IMG/VR virus record: IMGVR_UViG_3300042430_000389
Span: 1 to 39,541 of that record
Origin: a virus
DNA: 39,541 nt
Strand: one strand, 5' to 3'
The position numbers and the translations under genes are program-made. Below, piece by piece: positions 15,881 to 21,543 of this stretch (the first letter of the stretch is position 1; the number at the start of each line of letters is the position of its first letter). A model generated the notes under the pieces. That model was not told the DNA's origin. It worked only from the letters and a program-made list of their open reading frames with translations, and ran no database searches.

Positions 15881-15907
15881 GTTATACCCACTAGAAGTGG
15901 AAGTCAA
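15881..15907 (-). promoter_or_regulatory. Candidate leftward promoter with inverted repeat
   Basis: TTGACT (15902-15907) and TATAAC (15881-15886) are 15 bases apart on the minus strand, with an inverted repeat CCACT-TCT-AGTGG in the spacer. It overlaps the end of the upstream gene and would serve the gene at 15863. The short spacer weakens the call. Confidence 0.4.
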
Positions 15908-16466
15908 CCACGATTAACCATTGTTGTTCTGGATAAATCCTGCGTCTTATCTCGAAGTTGTTGAGGCTAGCCGTTGGCATAAACCAACCGCTGTACCCGT
16001 GTACATCTCTGTGCGTTTCTTGTTCTGCTTCGGTTAACGATCTGTTAACAATGTCGAAGACACCACTGTCACAAGTCCATTGATCTCGGTAGATCTTTAA
16101 TAGATCATCAAGCATCCACAGTTGATTTTGTACTGCCTTGTTTGGATTGCGAACGTCTAAGTTATCCAATGATATGTCTAGTTCTTTCATACCTTTTTGG
16201 TGTGTCTCGAAGTAAGTGTAACGTCTCTCTAACGATTGTATAACAATATCGTCAAACCTTGCTACATTTTTTGCATAGTTCAAGCCGTCAAGTGGACAGA
16301 CTTGGTTGCGCCACCTACCTGCCAGCGTACCACCACCGAAAGCACCACCAAAATAATCCCACCAAGTAGGATTAACCTCACCATAAATGTTAAGGAACTT
16401 ACTTGTATTTTCCCTAGCCTCTTGCAAGTCCTTGCCCTCAGTCAAGAGTATCTGATAAGTATGCAC
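15891..16466 (-). CDS. Hypothetical actinophage protein, 191 aa
   Basis: A GTG start at 16466 with GGAG at about seven-base spacing overlaps the WhiB gene by 29 bases. The sequence has Gly-rich and aromatic motifs (WWDYFGGAFGGGTLAGRW) and a helical centre with several charged residues. The C-terminus contains FEIRRRIYPEQQWLIVVDFHF. No family recognised and no membrane span. Its close coupling to WhiB may mean shared regulation. Confidence 0.7.
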   Translation of the reverse strand: MHTYQILLTEGKDLQEARENTSKFLNIYGEVNPTWWDYFGGAFGGGTLAGRWRNQVCPLDGLNYAKNVARFDDIVIQSLERRYTYFETHQKGMKELDISLDNLDVRNPNKAVQNQLWMLDDLLKIYRDQWTCDSGVFDIVNRSLTEAEQETHRDVHGYSGWFMPTASLNNFEIRRRIYPEQQWLIVVDFHF

Positions 16467-16815
16467 TACGTATCTCCTGTTCTATTCTAATCATTTCTAC
16501 TTGCTTGTCAAGTAATTCGCTGAAGTTTGTTACCGGTATGTCGCGCATAATCCTCTCAGATCTACGCTCAGTAGCGGTCATACCACCCCAGAACCCATAC
16601 TCCTCGTTGTTGATAGCCCACTCACGACACGCCTGTACCTCTGGACAGGTAAGACATACCCTACGTAGGTAGGCGTGTTGCTTTGGTGCAGTCGAGATGT
16701 AACTCTCCCACCTAGTATCTGTGTCGTGGTTCATAGATTCTGCTACGACATAATCGTCATAGAATAAATCTGAATCCAACCCCTTACAGTTTGCATTCTC
16801 AAAGTCAGGTAACAA
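16438..16815 (-). CDS. whiB: WhiB family iron-sulfur regulator, 125 aa
   Basis: Four cysteines fit the WhiB cluster pattern: C10 (ANCKG), C54-x2-C57-x5-C63 (CLTCPEVQAC). The signature YGFWGGMTATERR follows at about 73. WhiB proteins hold a 4Fe-4S cluster and bind the primary sigma factor to control transcription. A TTG start at 16815 with AGGAG at seven bases is chosen over a TTG at 16845; the 11-base overlap with the upstream gene supports it. A C-terminal helical tail extends past the core. This is the key evidence for an actinobacterial host. Confidence 0.92.
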   Translation of the reverse strand: MLPDFENANCKGLDSDLFYDDYVVAESMNHDTDTRWESYISTAPKQHAYLRRVCLTCPEVQACREWAINNEEYGFWGGMTATERRSERIMRDIPVTNFSELLDKQVEMIRIEQEIRSAYLSDTLD

Positions 16816-16981
16816 GATCGTACTCCTCTTCCTCTGCCCATTCAATCTTATTCATTATGTCACTATCTGCTATGTAATCTAGTAGATCAAACACAGCCTC
16901 GCGTTGAGACATACTATACATTCGCTTAGTTAGTTCAGTATCCCACCAATATCCGAATGTCATATGCGCCTTAGCCTTCAT
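16805..16981 (-). CDS. Hypothetical small acidic protein, 58 aa
   Basis: The ATG at 16981 has AAGGGAG seven bases upstream and overlaps the previous stop by 11 bases (ATG-N5-TAA). An aromatic centre (TFGYWWDTELTKRMY) is followed by helical segments and an acidic tail (EWAEEEEYDLVT). No family recognised. It precedes WhiB in the operon. Confidence 0.65.
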   Translation of the reverse strand: MKAKAHMTFGYWWDTELTKRMYSMSQREAVFDLLDYIADSDIMNKIEWAEEEEYDLVT

Positions 16982-17231
16982 CGCTATCTCCCTTGACATA
17001 GTCAATCACAACATCAGCAACTAAGTCAAGTATCAGACTGTAACACTTGGCTCTGATCTCCTCGACAAGTTCAACCCATTGCTCTTCGCTAAGGGCGTAA
17101 CCTTGTTGCTCTACCCAAGGGTCAATCAAACCCTCGGCATCCTCCTTGGTGTAGATGAATGCGTAAACATCATCTGACATATCAACTTGGCGCAGTATGT
17201 CTAGACTGTGCATCAACTCATTAACTTTCAC
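16971..17231 (-). CDS. Hypothetical acidic protein, 86 aa
   Basis: A GTG start with AGGAG at seven bases overlaps the upstream stop by 11 bases (GTG-N5-TAA). The protein is acidic and helical (YTKEDAEGLIDPWVEQQGYALSEEQWVELVEEI; LILDLVADVVIDYVKGD). No family recognised. It lies in a run of small coupled genes before WhiB. Confidence 0.7.
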   Translation of the reverse strand: MKVNELMHSLDILRQVDMSDDVYAFIYTKEDAEGLIDPWVEQQGYALSEEQWVELVEEIRAKCYSLILDLVADVVIDYVKGDSDEG

Positions 17232-17415
17232 GGCATAACTCCTGTACTTCATCATTAATTTCTATGTCTTTTACAATAGCATACTCAAAGTATTTATCTC
17301 CAAGTACACCCAATAGTTCATACACTTCATCAGCAGATAGGCTAAGCCTAACACCTTGAAGTGTCAGTAACCAACCGTCCTTACGGACTTCACTCTTGAC
17401 TAGGCTAGTCAACAT
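17221..17415 (-). CDS. Hypothetical small protein, 64 aa
   Basis: The ATG overlaps the stop of the glutamine amidotransferase by one base (TGATG), with GGAG five bases upstream. The first half is beta-rich (SLVKSEVRKDGWLLTLQGVRLSL), the second is helical and acidic (DEVYELLGVLGDKYFEYAIVKDIEIND). No family recognised. Coupling to the amidotransferase may mean a shared function, but this is inference. Confidence 0.65.
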   Translation of the reverse strand: MLTSLVKSEVRKDGWLLTLQGVRLSLSADEVYELLGVLGDKYFEYAIVKDIEINDEVQELCRES

Positions 17416-18239
17416 CAGTACTCCATTCCATTGTAGTTGTGCTGTGCCACAGTAGGATTGTAGCACAAGCAAGCGACAGCGTGATCGTAACATTCAAGGC
17501 AAGAGTTACATACGGTACATACACCGTCATACAATCCTTCCTCTGTAACCTTACTCATACATACATAGCAGGTATAGTCAACCTGTTCCAACTCTGCGGT
17601 TAGTGCCTTGCGATCTGCATCTAGTAGATCCTCGCTAGACCATAGTCCACGTGAGTAGTAACCCGAACCATAGAACGTGTACGAGTGCTTGTAACTAGAG
17701 TTAGACCACCATACATCCTTGTCCCAAGTACCGAGATCCTCGTTGACAATGTACACAGAGTCACGTAACTCTGGTGCAGTAGTTAGGATAGCCAACTTAC
17801 TACCGGCAGCCCAACCCTCTAACCTCTTGAATGAATCCTTGTCGTCAAGGGATTCGACACCTAGGTTAGGTAAGATATCCTCTGCGAAGATGCGCGTGTC
17901 AGAACGCCGGTCACCCTGCTTGGGGTGGATAGGTAGCATACCGTTGTGACCAAGGATAATGTCCTTGCGACCACCTACCCTGAATGGGTGAGCGTTCTCG
18001 ATAATGCTATCGCCGTGCGTTGTGATACGAGCGTGATACATAGCGACAAAGTCAGTACCTGCACCATCGAGTGCATTGAAGAACTTGTCGATAGTTTTCT
18101 GTGCATTCATACCACGACTCGTAATGATACGGTCGCCGTAGTGAATGGCATAGCCGAACCCGTCAGGGTTATTGTTGCTTGCATTAACAATGCTGTTGTA
18201 GTCAGGAACCTGACCCATTGTTACCATTAATAAACACAC
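17415..18239 (-). CDS. Class II glutamine amidotransferase (Ntn hydrolase), 274 aa
   Basis: A GTG start gives Cys at position 2, the catalytic nucleophile of class II amidotransferases after Met removal. Family motifs follow in order: NPDGFGYA (24-31), YHARITTHG (68-76), NAHPF (82-86), LGHNGML (96-102) and SDTR (113-116). The C-terminus adds a Cys-rich segment (CYVCMSK and VCTVCNSCLECYDH). The reaction is glutamine hydrolysis to release ammonia. The gene immediately upstream encodes an amidoligase-like protein, which suggests a joint amide-bond pathway. The leader carries palindrome site 1. Confidence 0.9.
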   Translation of the reverse strand: MCLLMVTMGQVPDYNSIVNASNNNPDGFGYAIHYGDRIITSRGMNAQKTIDKFFNALDGAGTDFVAMYHARITTHGDSIIENAHPFRVGGRKDIILGHNGMLPIHPKQGDRRSDTRIFAEDILPNLGVESLDDKDSFKRLEGWAAGSKLAILTTAPELRDSVYIVNEDLGTWDKDVWWSNSSYKHSYTFYGSGYYSRGLWSSEDLLDADRKALTAELEQVDYTCYVCMSKVTEEGLYDGVCTVCNSCLECYDHAVACLCYNPTVAQHNYNGMEY

Positions 18240-18261
18240 TTTAGTTTCTCCTTTTCCTAGC

Positions 18262-18277
18262 GATTATAATTATAATC
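18262..18277. repeat. Palindrome site 1 (variant)
   Basis: GATTATAATTATAATC is a perfect 16-base palindrome, a variant of the GATCATAATTATGATC core repeated at five other sites. It lies immediately before the Shine-Dalgarno of the amidotransferase gene and touches the stop codon of the amidoligase gene. It also contains TATAAT in both directions. Confidence 0.8.
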
Positions 18278-19502
18278 ACTCTGTGTTTTCGTCTGGTGTT
18301 ATTTGAAAGTCTGGCAAGTATTGTACCAGATCTGGATACTTACCCTGCTTGCGTACCCAAGAGGCAAACTCCTCAGGGCGTAGCATTACGCTAGCATTAG
18401 CACCGCTTCGTATGTCACGTGTGTACTCAACCGAAGCGTGGCAGAACTGAATGGCACTACGGACACGCTCTACCTTGAGCGAACCCTTGAACATTCTAAC
18501 CTCTACCGTGTGTGTATTCTGCAAGTTGATAGCGTTGTACCTATCGCCACCTCTAGCAGAACTATGACGGCGTTTGATAGTAAGCACGTTATCTATCTTA
18601 GCACCCTCATTAACGATACCATAGTGAGAGTTGCGACCGGCAATGTGGCGACATAGATTCTCATTACGGTTGATCAGATAGGTGAACGCGAGCAAGTGAG
18701 TACGGTCAGTAAACGCTCGCCTATCTATGTGTACGTGTAGCCCACAAGTACCGGCATTCCACGACCTGAACCCTGCATCACGCAACTTATCAAGCGTACC
18801 CCAATCAACGTGATCTTGGTAATACTCAAGCGTTGCAGGGTGAGTGACTATCTCGAAACCAAAGTTAAGTGATGAGTCCTCCTTGAGATACACAAAGTCA
18901 CCCCAAGAATCTGTCATAGTTTCAGCACCCGAAGAGTAGTCACCGTTAGCAGCCTCAACCTCTAACTCCATACCAAAATACAGATGCTTGTCAGATGATC
19001 CGTGAAATACTGGCGTTGGTTTGTAACTGTAGTTGTGTACAAACTCAGAGTCAGGGTGACACATCTCGTCGTGCCACTCATACTGATCACACATTGAACA
19101 CCAGTTAGCAACTCTAGAGATACAACCAGAGCAGTAACAACTATCACCACTACCCACATAGTTAACATCATCAGTAGTAAAGATGCCATCACATCTCTCA
19201 CACTCACGATAGTTCTCTGTGCAATCACCACAGTATTCACCAAGAGTGTAGATACCACTGATCTCATTATCTAAATGGTAGTCACCACAGTCAGCACACT
19301 TATTAGTGCAGGTGTCACAGGCATAGACATCTTCGTACGTGAACTCGCGAGTCGTGTAGTTCCAATGTCCTTTCTGTGTCGTGTAATGCCGTTCGTTATC
19401 GGCATCATAATCAAACGCATCACCACAAGAGTAACACGTTATCGCAACAACAACTTCGATAGACTCGTTGTTACTATCAACAGAGTCAATGATCTCAGTC
19501 AC
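18276..19502 (-). CDS. Amidoligase (COOH-NH2 ligase-like) with N-terminal zinc-finger array, 408 aa
   Basis: The N-terminal 150 residues contain multiple CxxC-type pairs (CYSCGD, CDTCTNKCADCGD, CGDCTENYRECERC, CYCSGC, WCSMCDQ), probably zinc-binding treble-clef units. The catalytic part shows FGMELEVE (176-183), KEDSSL (207-212), FEIVTHP (216-222), CGLHVHID (253-260), RYNAINL (321-327) and TVEVRMFKG (332-340), matching the putative amidoligase family as I know it. Such enzymes join amines to carboxyl groups with ATP. The GTG start has AGGAG at six bases, preceded by palindrome site 2. The partner amidotransferase is downstream. Confidence 0.85.
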   Translation of the reverse strand: MTEIIDSVDSNNESIEVVVAITCYSCGDAFDYDADNERHYTTQKGHWNYTTREFTYEDVYACDTCTNKCADCGDYHLDNEISGIYTLGEYCGDCTENYRECERCDGIFTTDDVNYVGSGDSCYCSGCISRVANWCSMCDQYEWHDEMCHPDSEFVHNYSYKPTPVFHGSSDKHLYFGMELEVEAANGDYSSGAETMTDSWGDFVYLKEDSSLNFGFEIVTHPATLEYYQDHVDWGTLDKLRDAGFRSWNAGTCGLHVHIDRRAFTDRTHLLAFTYLINRNENLCRHIAGRNSHYGIVNEGAKIDNVLTIKRRHSSARGGDRYNAINLQNTHTVEVRMFKGSLKVERVRSAIQFCHASVEYTRDIRSGANASVMLRPEEFASWVRKQGKYPDLVQYLPDFQITPDENTE

Positions 19503-19516
19503 CGTTATCTCCTAAC

Positions 19517-19534
19517 TGATCATAGTTATGATCA
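19517..19534. repeat. Palindrome site 2
   Basis: TGATCATAGTTATGATCA is an 18-base palindrome with one mismatch at the centre. It sits in the leader of the amidoligase gene, between promoter copy A and the Shine-Dalgarno. Confidence 0.85.
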
Positions 19535-19573
19535 CTCGGTAAGTTGGTCAGCACCTTGCCCACCAACAGATCC

Positions 19574-19603
19574 ATCTTAGCATACAGGTACATAGCCCGT
19601 CAA
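19574..19603 (-). promoter_or_regulatory. Leftward promoter copy A (TTGACG-18-TAAGAT)
   Basis: On the minus strand TTGACG (19598-19603) and TAAGAT (19574-19579) are 18 bases apart. The surrounding 33 bases are nearly identical to the promoter at 20828-20857. It lies upstream of the amidoligase gene and inside the end of the 35-aa gene at 19600. Between promoter and palindrome is a short hairpin GTTGGT/ACCAAC. Confidence 0.7.
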
Positions 19604-19707
19604 ATCCTAATCTTCTTAGCCCACTCGCGCTCGAGTTGGTCATAGATAGGGGTATCTGAATGGGGTACAGGTGTACCCTTGAATAGATTTACAATGAACT
19701 TAAACAC
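19600..19707 (-). CDS. Hypothetical mini-protein, 35 aa
   Basis: The GTG at 19707 has AAGGAG seven bases upstream and overlaps the previous stop by eight bases. The peptide is basic with one hydrophobic run (MFKFIVNLFKGTPVP) and a charged end. The downstream promoter copy overlaps its 3' end. No family recognised; it is supported mainly by the ribosome binding site and overlap. Confidence 0.55.
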   Translation of the reverse strand: MFKFIVNLFKGTPVPHSDTPIYDQLEREWAKKIRI

Positions 19708-19954
19708 GTGCGTACTCCTTTGATAGTTGTGGTCTTGCGGGTGGTTGCTTACTTACATAGACTCTAGCGTGGAACTCCTTGTTGTGCAAGTTAATACCAG
19801 CACACAACTCAGATACCCACCGGTAGGGTTTACTCTGGGTATCACAGTCAGAGCAGGTGAAATACCACCTGTCCTTGCCAAAGAACTCACGCAGAATACC
19901 AATACGATCAGAGTCCTTGTTGATTCGATAGGTTACTACCTCAGACATAGGCAT
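19700..19954 (-). CDS. Hypothetical protein with Cys/His motif, 84 aa
   Basis: The ATG at 19954 has GAGGAG seven bases upstream. A candidate metal site reads C-S-D-C (FTCSDCD) followed by C and H residues (ELCAGINLHNKEFHA). A beta-rich start (EVVTYRINKDSDRIGILREFF) comes before. It overlaps the upstream gene by 14 bases. No family recognised. Confidence 0.7.
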   Translation of the reverse strand: MPMSEVVTYRINKDSDRIGILREFFGKDRWYFTCSDCDTQSKPYRWVSELCAGINLHNKEFHARVYVSKQPPARPQLSKEYARV

Positions 19955-20108
19955 ACTTCATCTCCTCTTCACACTTGTCCGAGCATACATAGACCTCGTG
20001 GTAGTGGTCAAGCATTACAGGTATATCGTGTTGCACAGACATAGGTTCTCTACACAAGAAACACCACGCTTCCACGAACCGATCACGATTTACTAATAGT
20101 GCAGTCAC
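19941..20108 (-). CDS. Small zinc-finger protein (treble-clef-like), 55 aa
   Basis: The peptide VTALLVNRDRFVEAW-CFLC (C16, C19) and later VYVCSDKC (C42, C46) gives two Cys pairs spaced like a small FCS/treble-clef zinc finger. The GTG start overlaps the upstream stop by four bases (GTGA) and has AAGGAG at six-base spacing, so initiation is well supported. Function unknown. Confidence 0.75.
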   Translation of the reverse strand: MTALLVNRDRFVEAWCFLCREPMSVQHDIPVMLDHYHEVYVCSDKCEEEMKYAYV

Positions 20109-20332
20109 TTGATACTCCTTAAGAAAGCAAACGATCCACCGTCATTAACCTTTTCCAGCATAGCACCCAGAGAATCCACTGCTGTACCGCGCAGGATTTT
20201 CTTTTGACTATCCTCTGGTATCGTGTTGAACAAAGCCACAAGTGGGTGACCTGACCGTAATTCATAGGTGCATTCGATCTCGAACTTAACCTTTACCTGA
20301 TCATAATTATGATCACTTGTTGGCTTAGCCAT
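20105..20332 (-). CDS. Hypothetical protein, 75 aa, with palindrome inside the gene
   Basis: The start at 20332 (ATG with GAGG about 10 bases upstream) overlaps the upstream membrane gene by eight bases. The first codons (MAKPTSDHNYDQVKV) translate the 18-base palindrome as SDHNYDQ. The remainder has a beta strand run (KVKFEIECTYELRSG) and a helical end. A later start is not available in frame. No family recognised. Confidence 0.65.
   Translation of the reverse strand: MAKPTSDHNYDQVKVKFEIECTYELRSGHPLVALFNTIPEDSQKKILRGTAVDSLGAMLEKVNDGGSFAFLRSIK
20298..20315. repeat. Palindrome site 3 (inside a coding region)
   Basis: TGATCATAATTATGATCA is a perfect 18-base palindrome. Unlike sites 1, 2 and 4 it lies within a gene (near its 5' end, codons 6-12), so it is not simply a leader element here. 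Confidence 0.85.
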
Positions 20333-20483
20333 TCTTACTTTTCCTCTCACTCTGTAATTCCCACGAAACTTGCAGGATCTGGCGCACATAGTCCTCGCAC
20401 TCACGATTCAGGCGCACCACACGCCACACTAGACCCACGATTACCATTAGCAACAGTAGATCGAACCCGTTAATTGTCTGCAT
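20325..20483 (-). CDS. Small membrane protein with single N-terminal span, 52 aa
   Basis: The ATG overlaps the stop of the upstream gene (TAATG) and has GAGGAG at about five bases. One hydrophobic span (LLLLMVIVGLVWRVV, residues about 9-23) is followed by a charged cytoplasmic tail with several Arg/Glu and a C-terminal helix. Function unknown. The gene is too short for many gene finders. Confidence 0.72.
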   Translation of the reverse strand: MQTINGFDLLLLMVIVGLVWRVVRLNRECEDYVRQILQVSWELQSERKSKNG

Positions 20484-20746
20484 TACTTCTCCTCTAGTAG
20501 GTGAGCCACAGCCCGTAGTGTAGCCTGTGCCTGTGCGACAGCAGACAGTAGTCTGCCCTCGGATACAGCATCAAGGATAGCCTGAGCCTGCTTGCGCTCA
20601 AAGTCCACCCGATCCTGATAGGAACTGAAAGACTCACGATAAGCCATACGCTCATCAAATGTCATACCAGTTTCAATGTCTAAGTGCAATGCCTTGACAG
20701 CACCGAACTTACTTACATCCTCTTGCTCTAACCAAAAGTCAGCCAT
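20483..20746 (-). CDS. Hypothetical helical protein, 87 aa
   Basis: Alternating acidic and basic helices (DERMAYRESFSSYQDRVDFERKQAQAILDAV, LSAVAQAQATLRAVAHLLEEK) suggest a helical bundle or coiled coil. It is the first gene of the leftward arm, and its leader carries palindrome site 4 and promoter copy B. No family recognised. As the first early gene it may be made soon after infection. Confidence 0.72.
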   Translation of the reverse strand: MADFWLEQEDVSKFGAVKALHLDIETGMTFDERMAYRESFSSYQDRVDFERKQAQAILDAVSEGRLLSAVAQAQATLRAVAHLLEEK

Positions 20747-20760
20747 TTAACTAACCTTTC

Positions 20761-20778
20761 TGATCATAATTATGATCG
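20761..20778. repeat. Palindrome site 4
   Basis: TGATCATAATTATGATCG carries the perfect core GATCATAATTATGATC. It is 15 bases upstream of the ATG at 20746, with the Shine-Dalgarno AAAGG between them. A second inverted repeat, GGTGATCACC, lies just on the promoter side. Confidence 0.85.
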
Positions 20779-20827
20779 CCTTGCGGTGATCACCACCAGA
20801 TTGTGTCCTTCACAACCTGATGTATCC

Positions 20828-20857
20828 ATCTTACCACACAGGTACATAGTCTGTCAA
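20828..20857 (-). promoter_or_regulatory. Leftward promoter copy B (TTGACA-18-TAAGAT)
   Basis: TTGACA (20852-20857) and TAAGAT (20828-20833) are 18 bases apart on the minus strand. The surrounding sequence repeats promoter copy A at 19574-19603. The start is about 80 bases upstream of the first leftward ATG (20746), and palindrome site 4 lies in its leader. It probably starts the early operon. Confidence 0.75.
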
Positions 20858-21069
20858 GGATAAAATGCACCTATTTTTCCTGCACCTTTTACAGCACCTG
20901 CCCGTACCGTACACAGCACCTCTATGCGCACGCAGGCGCACCCCTGCGCTCGCACTCGCCTATGTGTATGCGTGTGTATGTGTATGCATACGGGTGTGGG
21001 TGTGCCTATGTATGGGTGTGGGTGTACCGGTGGCTACGGGTGGGTGTTGCCTAAGTGCAACTAGGTTGC

Positions 21070-21087
21070 TGATCATAATTATGATCA
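21070..21087. repeat. Palindrome site 5
   Basis: TGATCATAATTATGATCA, perfect 18-base palindrome in the intergenic control region, immediately next to the GTTGC inverted-repeat array. Confidence 0.88.
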
Positions 21088-21097
21088 CTTAGTGATC

Positions 21098-21113
21098 GTT
21101 GCTAATTGGTAAC
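21098..21113. repeat. GTTGC inverted repeat R1
   Basis: GTTGC-TAATTG-GTAAC. The first copy of the GTTGC-N6-GYAAC family; it is followed by GCCTAGC, so the wider unit is about 23 bases (to 21120). Confidence 0.75.
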
Positions 21114-21146
21114 GCCTAGCCTTACGCCTAGCCCTAGCCCGTAGGC

Positions 21147-21162
21147 GTTGCGTATTGGTAAC
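21147..21162. repeat. GTTGC inverted repeat R2
   Basis: GTTGC-GTATTG-GTAAC, 49 bases after R1, followed by GGGTAGC. Confidence 0.75.
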
Positions 21163-21191
21163 GGGTAGCGCGTATCTAATCGGGTGATCTT

Positions 21192-21207
21192 GTTGCTAAT
21201 GGGTAAC
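21192..21207. repeat. GTTGC inverted repeat R3
   Basis: GTTGC-TAATGG-GTAAC, 45 bases after R2. It is followed directly by GGTTACGCTTAGC, which makes a nested GTAAC-G-GTTAC inverted repeat. Confidence 0.75.
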
Positions 21208-21237
21208 GGTTACGCTTAGCGCGTAAGTCTGGCGCGT

Positions 21238-21253
21238 GTTGCGTATCTGTAAC
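21238..21253. repeat. GTTGC inverted repeat R4
   Basis: GTTGC-GTATCT-GTAAC, 46 bases after R3, followed by GCTTAGC. Confidence 0.75.
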
Positions 21254-21263
21254 GCTTAGCTTT

Positions 21264-21279
21264 GTTGCGTATCTGCATC
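21264..21279. repeat. GTTGC inverted repeat R5 (degenerate)
   Basis: GTTGC-GTATCT-GCATC, 26 bases after R4. The left arm and the N6 match the other copies; the right arm has one change (GCATC for GCAAC). Confidence 0.5.
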
Positions 21280-21287
21280 AAGTTGCC

Positions 21288-21305
21288 TGATCATAATTAT
21301 GATCA
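21288..21305. repeat. Palindrome site 6
   Basis: TGATCATAATTATGATCA, perfect 18-base palindrome, just downstream of R5 and next to the R6 repeat. Confidence 0.88.
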
Positions 21306-21314
21306 CTAGGAATT

Positions 21315-21330
21315 GTTGCGATCTTGCAAC
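21315..21330. repeat. GTTGC inverted repeat R6
   Basis: GTTGC-GATCTT-GCAAC, a perfect 5-base inverted repeat with six-base spacer, 10 bases after palindrome site 6. Confidence 0.75.
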
Positions 21331-21353
21331 GGATTCAAAGAAAGCCCAGGCGG

Positions 21354-21371
21354 TAGTTGAACTTTCAACTA
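21354..21371. repeat. Inverted repeat TAGTTGAA-CT-TTCAACTA
   Basis: Perfect 8-base arms around two bases. It is enclosed by a wider AGCCC ... GGGCT pair (about 21343-21379). It lies between the leftward and rightward units; a hairpin or operator is plausible. Confidence 0.5.
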
Positions 21372-21543
21372 ATTGGGCTGGCGTTGCCGGTTTCTAGGGG
21401 TAAATGCGGCGGATTCTCGACACGCCCGAAAACCCTTGCAAATAAAGGGAAAAAAAAAGTTTTCCCAAATGTTGCCGTTTTCTCGTTTTTTGTGGTACTT
21501 TTGGTACATCAAGCCAAACGGGCTTGGTAGAAAAGGAAAAAAA

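Larger units (their letters stand above)
20779..21543. other. Intergenic control region, candidate origin and divergent promoters
   Basis: This 765-base region has no supported gene. From left to right it holds promoter copy B (20828-20857), a G/T-biased stretch (about 20950-21050, with repeated GGGTGTGGGTGT), palindrome sites 5 and 6, five GTTGC inverted repeats plus one more at 21315, an 18-base inverted repeat TAGTTGAA-CT-TTCAACTA (21354-21371), a hairpin CAAGCC-N5-GGCTTG at 21510-21526, and a weak rightward promoter candidate (TTGCCG at 21472 and TACTTT at 21496, 18 bases apart). Divergent transcription and dense repeats suggest a regulatory or replication-origin region. Confidence 0.6.

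Noticed and set aside
16816-16845. Earlier TTG start of the WhiB gene
   Set aside because: AGGAG and the 11-base overlap favour the start at 16815; the extra residues are not part of the WhiB core.
20865-21092. Open frame on the plus strand in the control region, about 75 codons
   Set aside because: The frame is Leu/Cys/Arg-rich without a Shine-Dalgarno, overlaps promoter and palindromes, and reads as non-coding.
21373-21543. Upstream extension of the helix-turn-helix gene
   Set aside because: In-frame ATG is possible, but this segment has hairpins, a promoter candidate and no good Shine-Dalgarno; the ATG at 21544 is better placed after AGGA.
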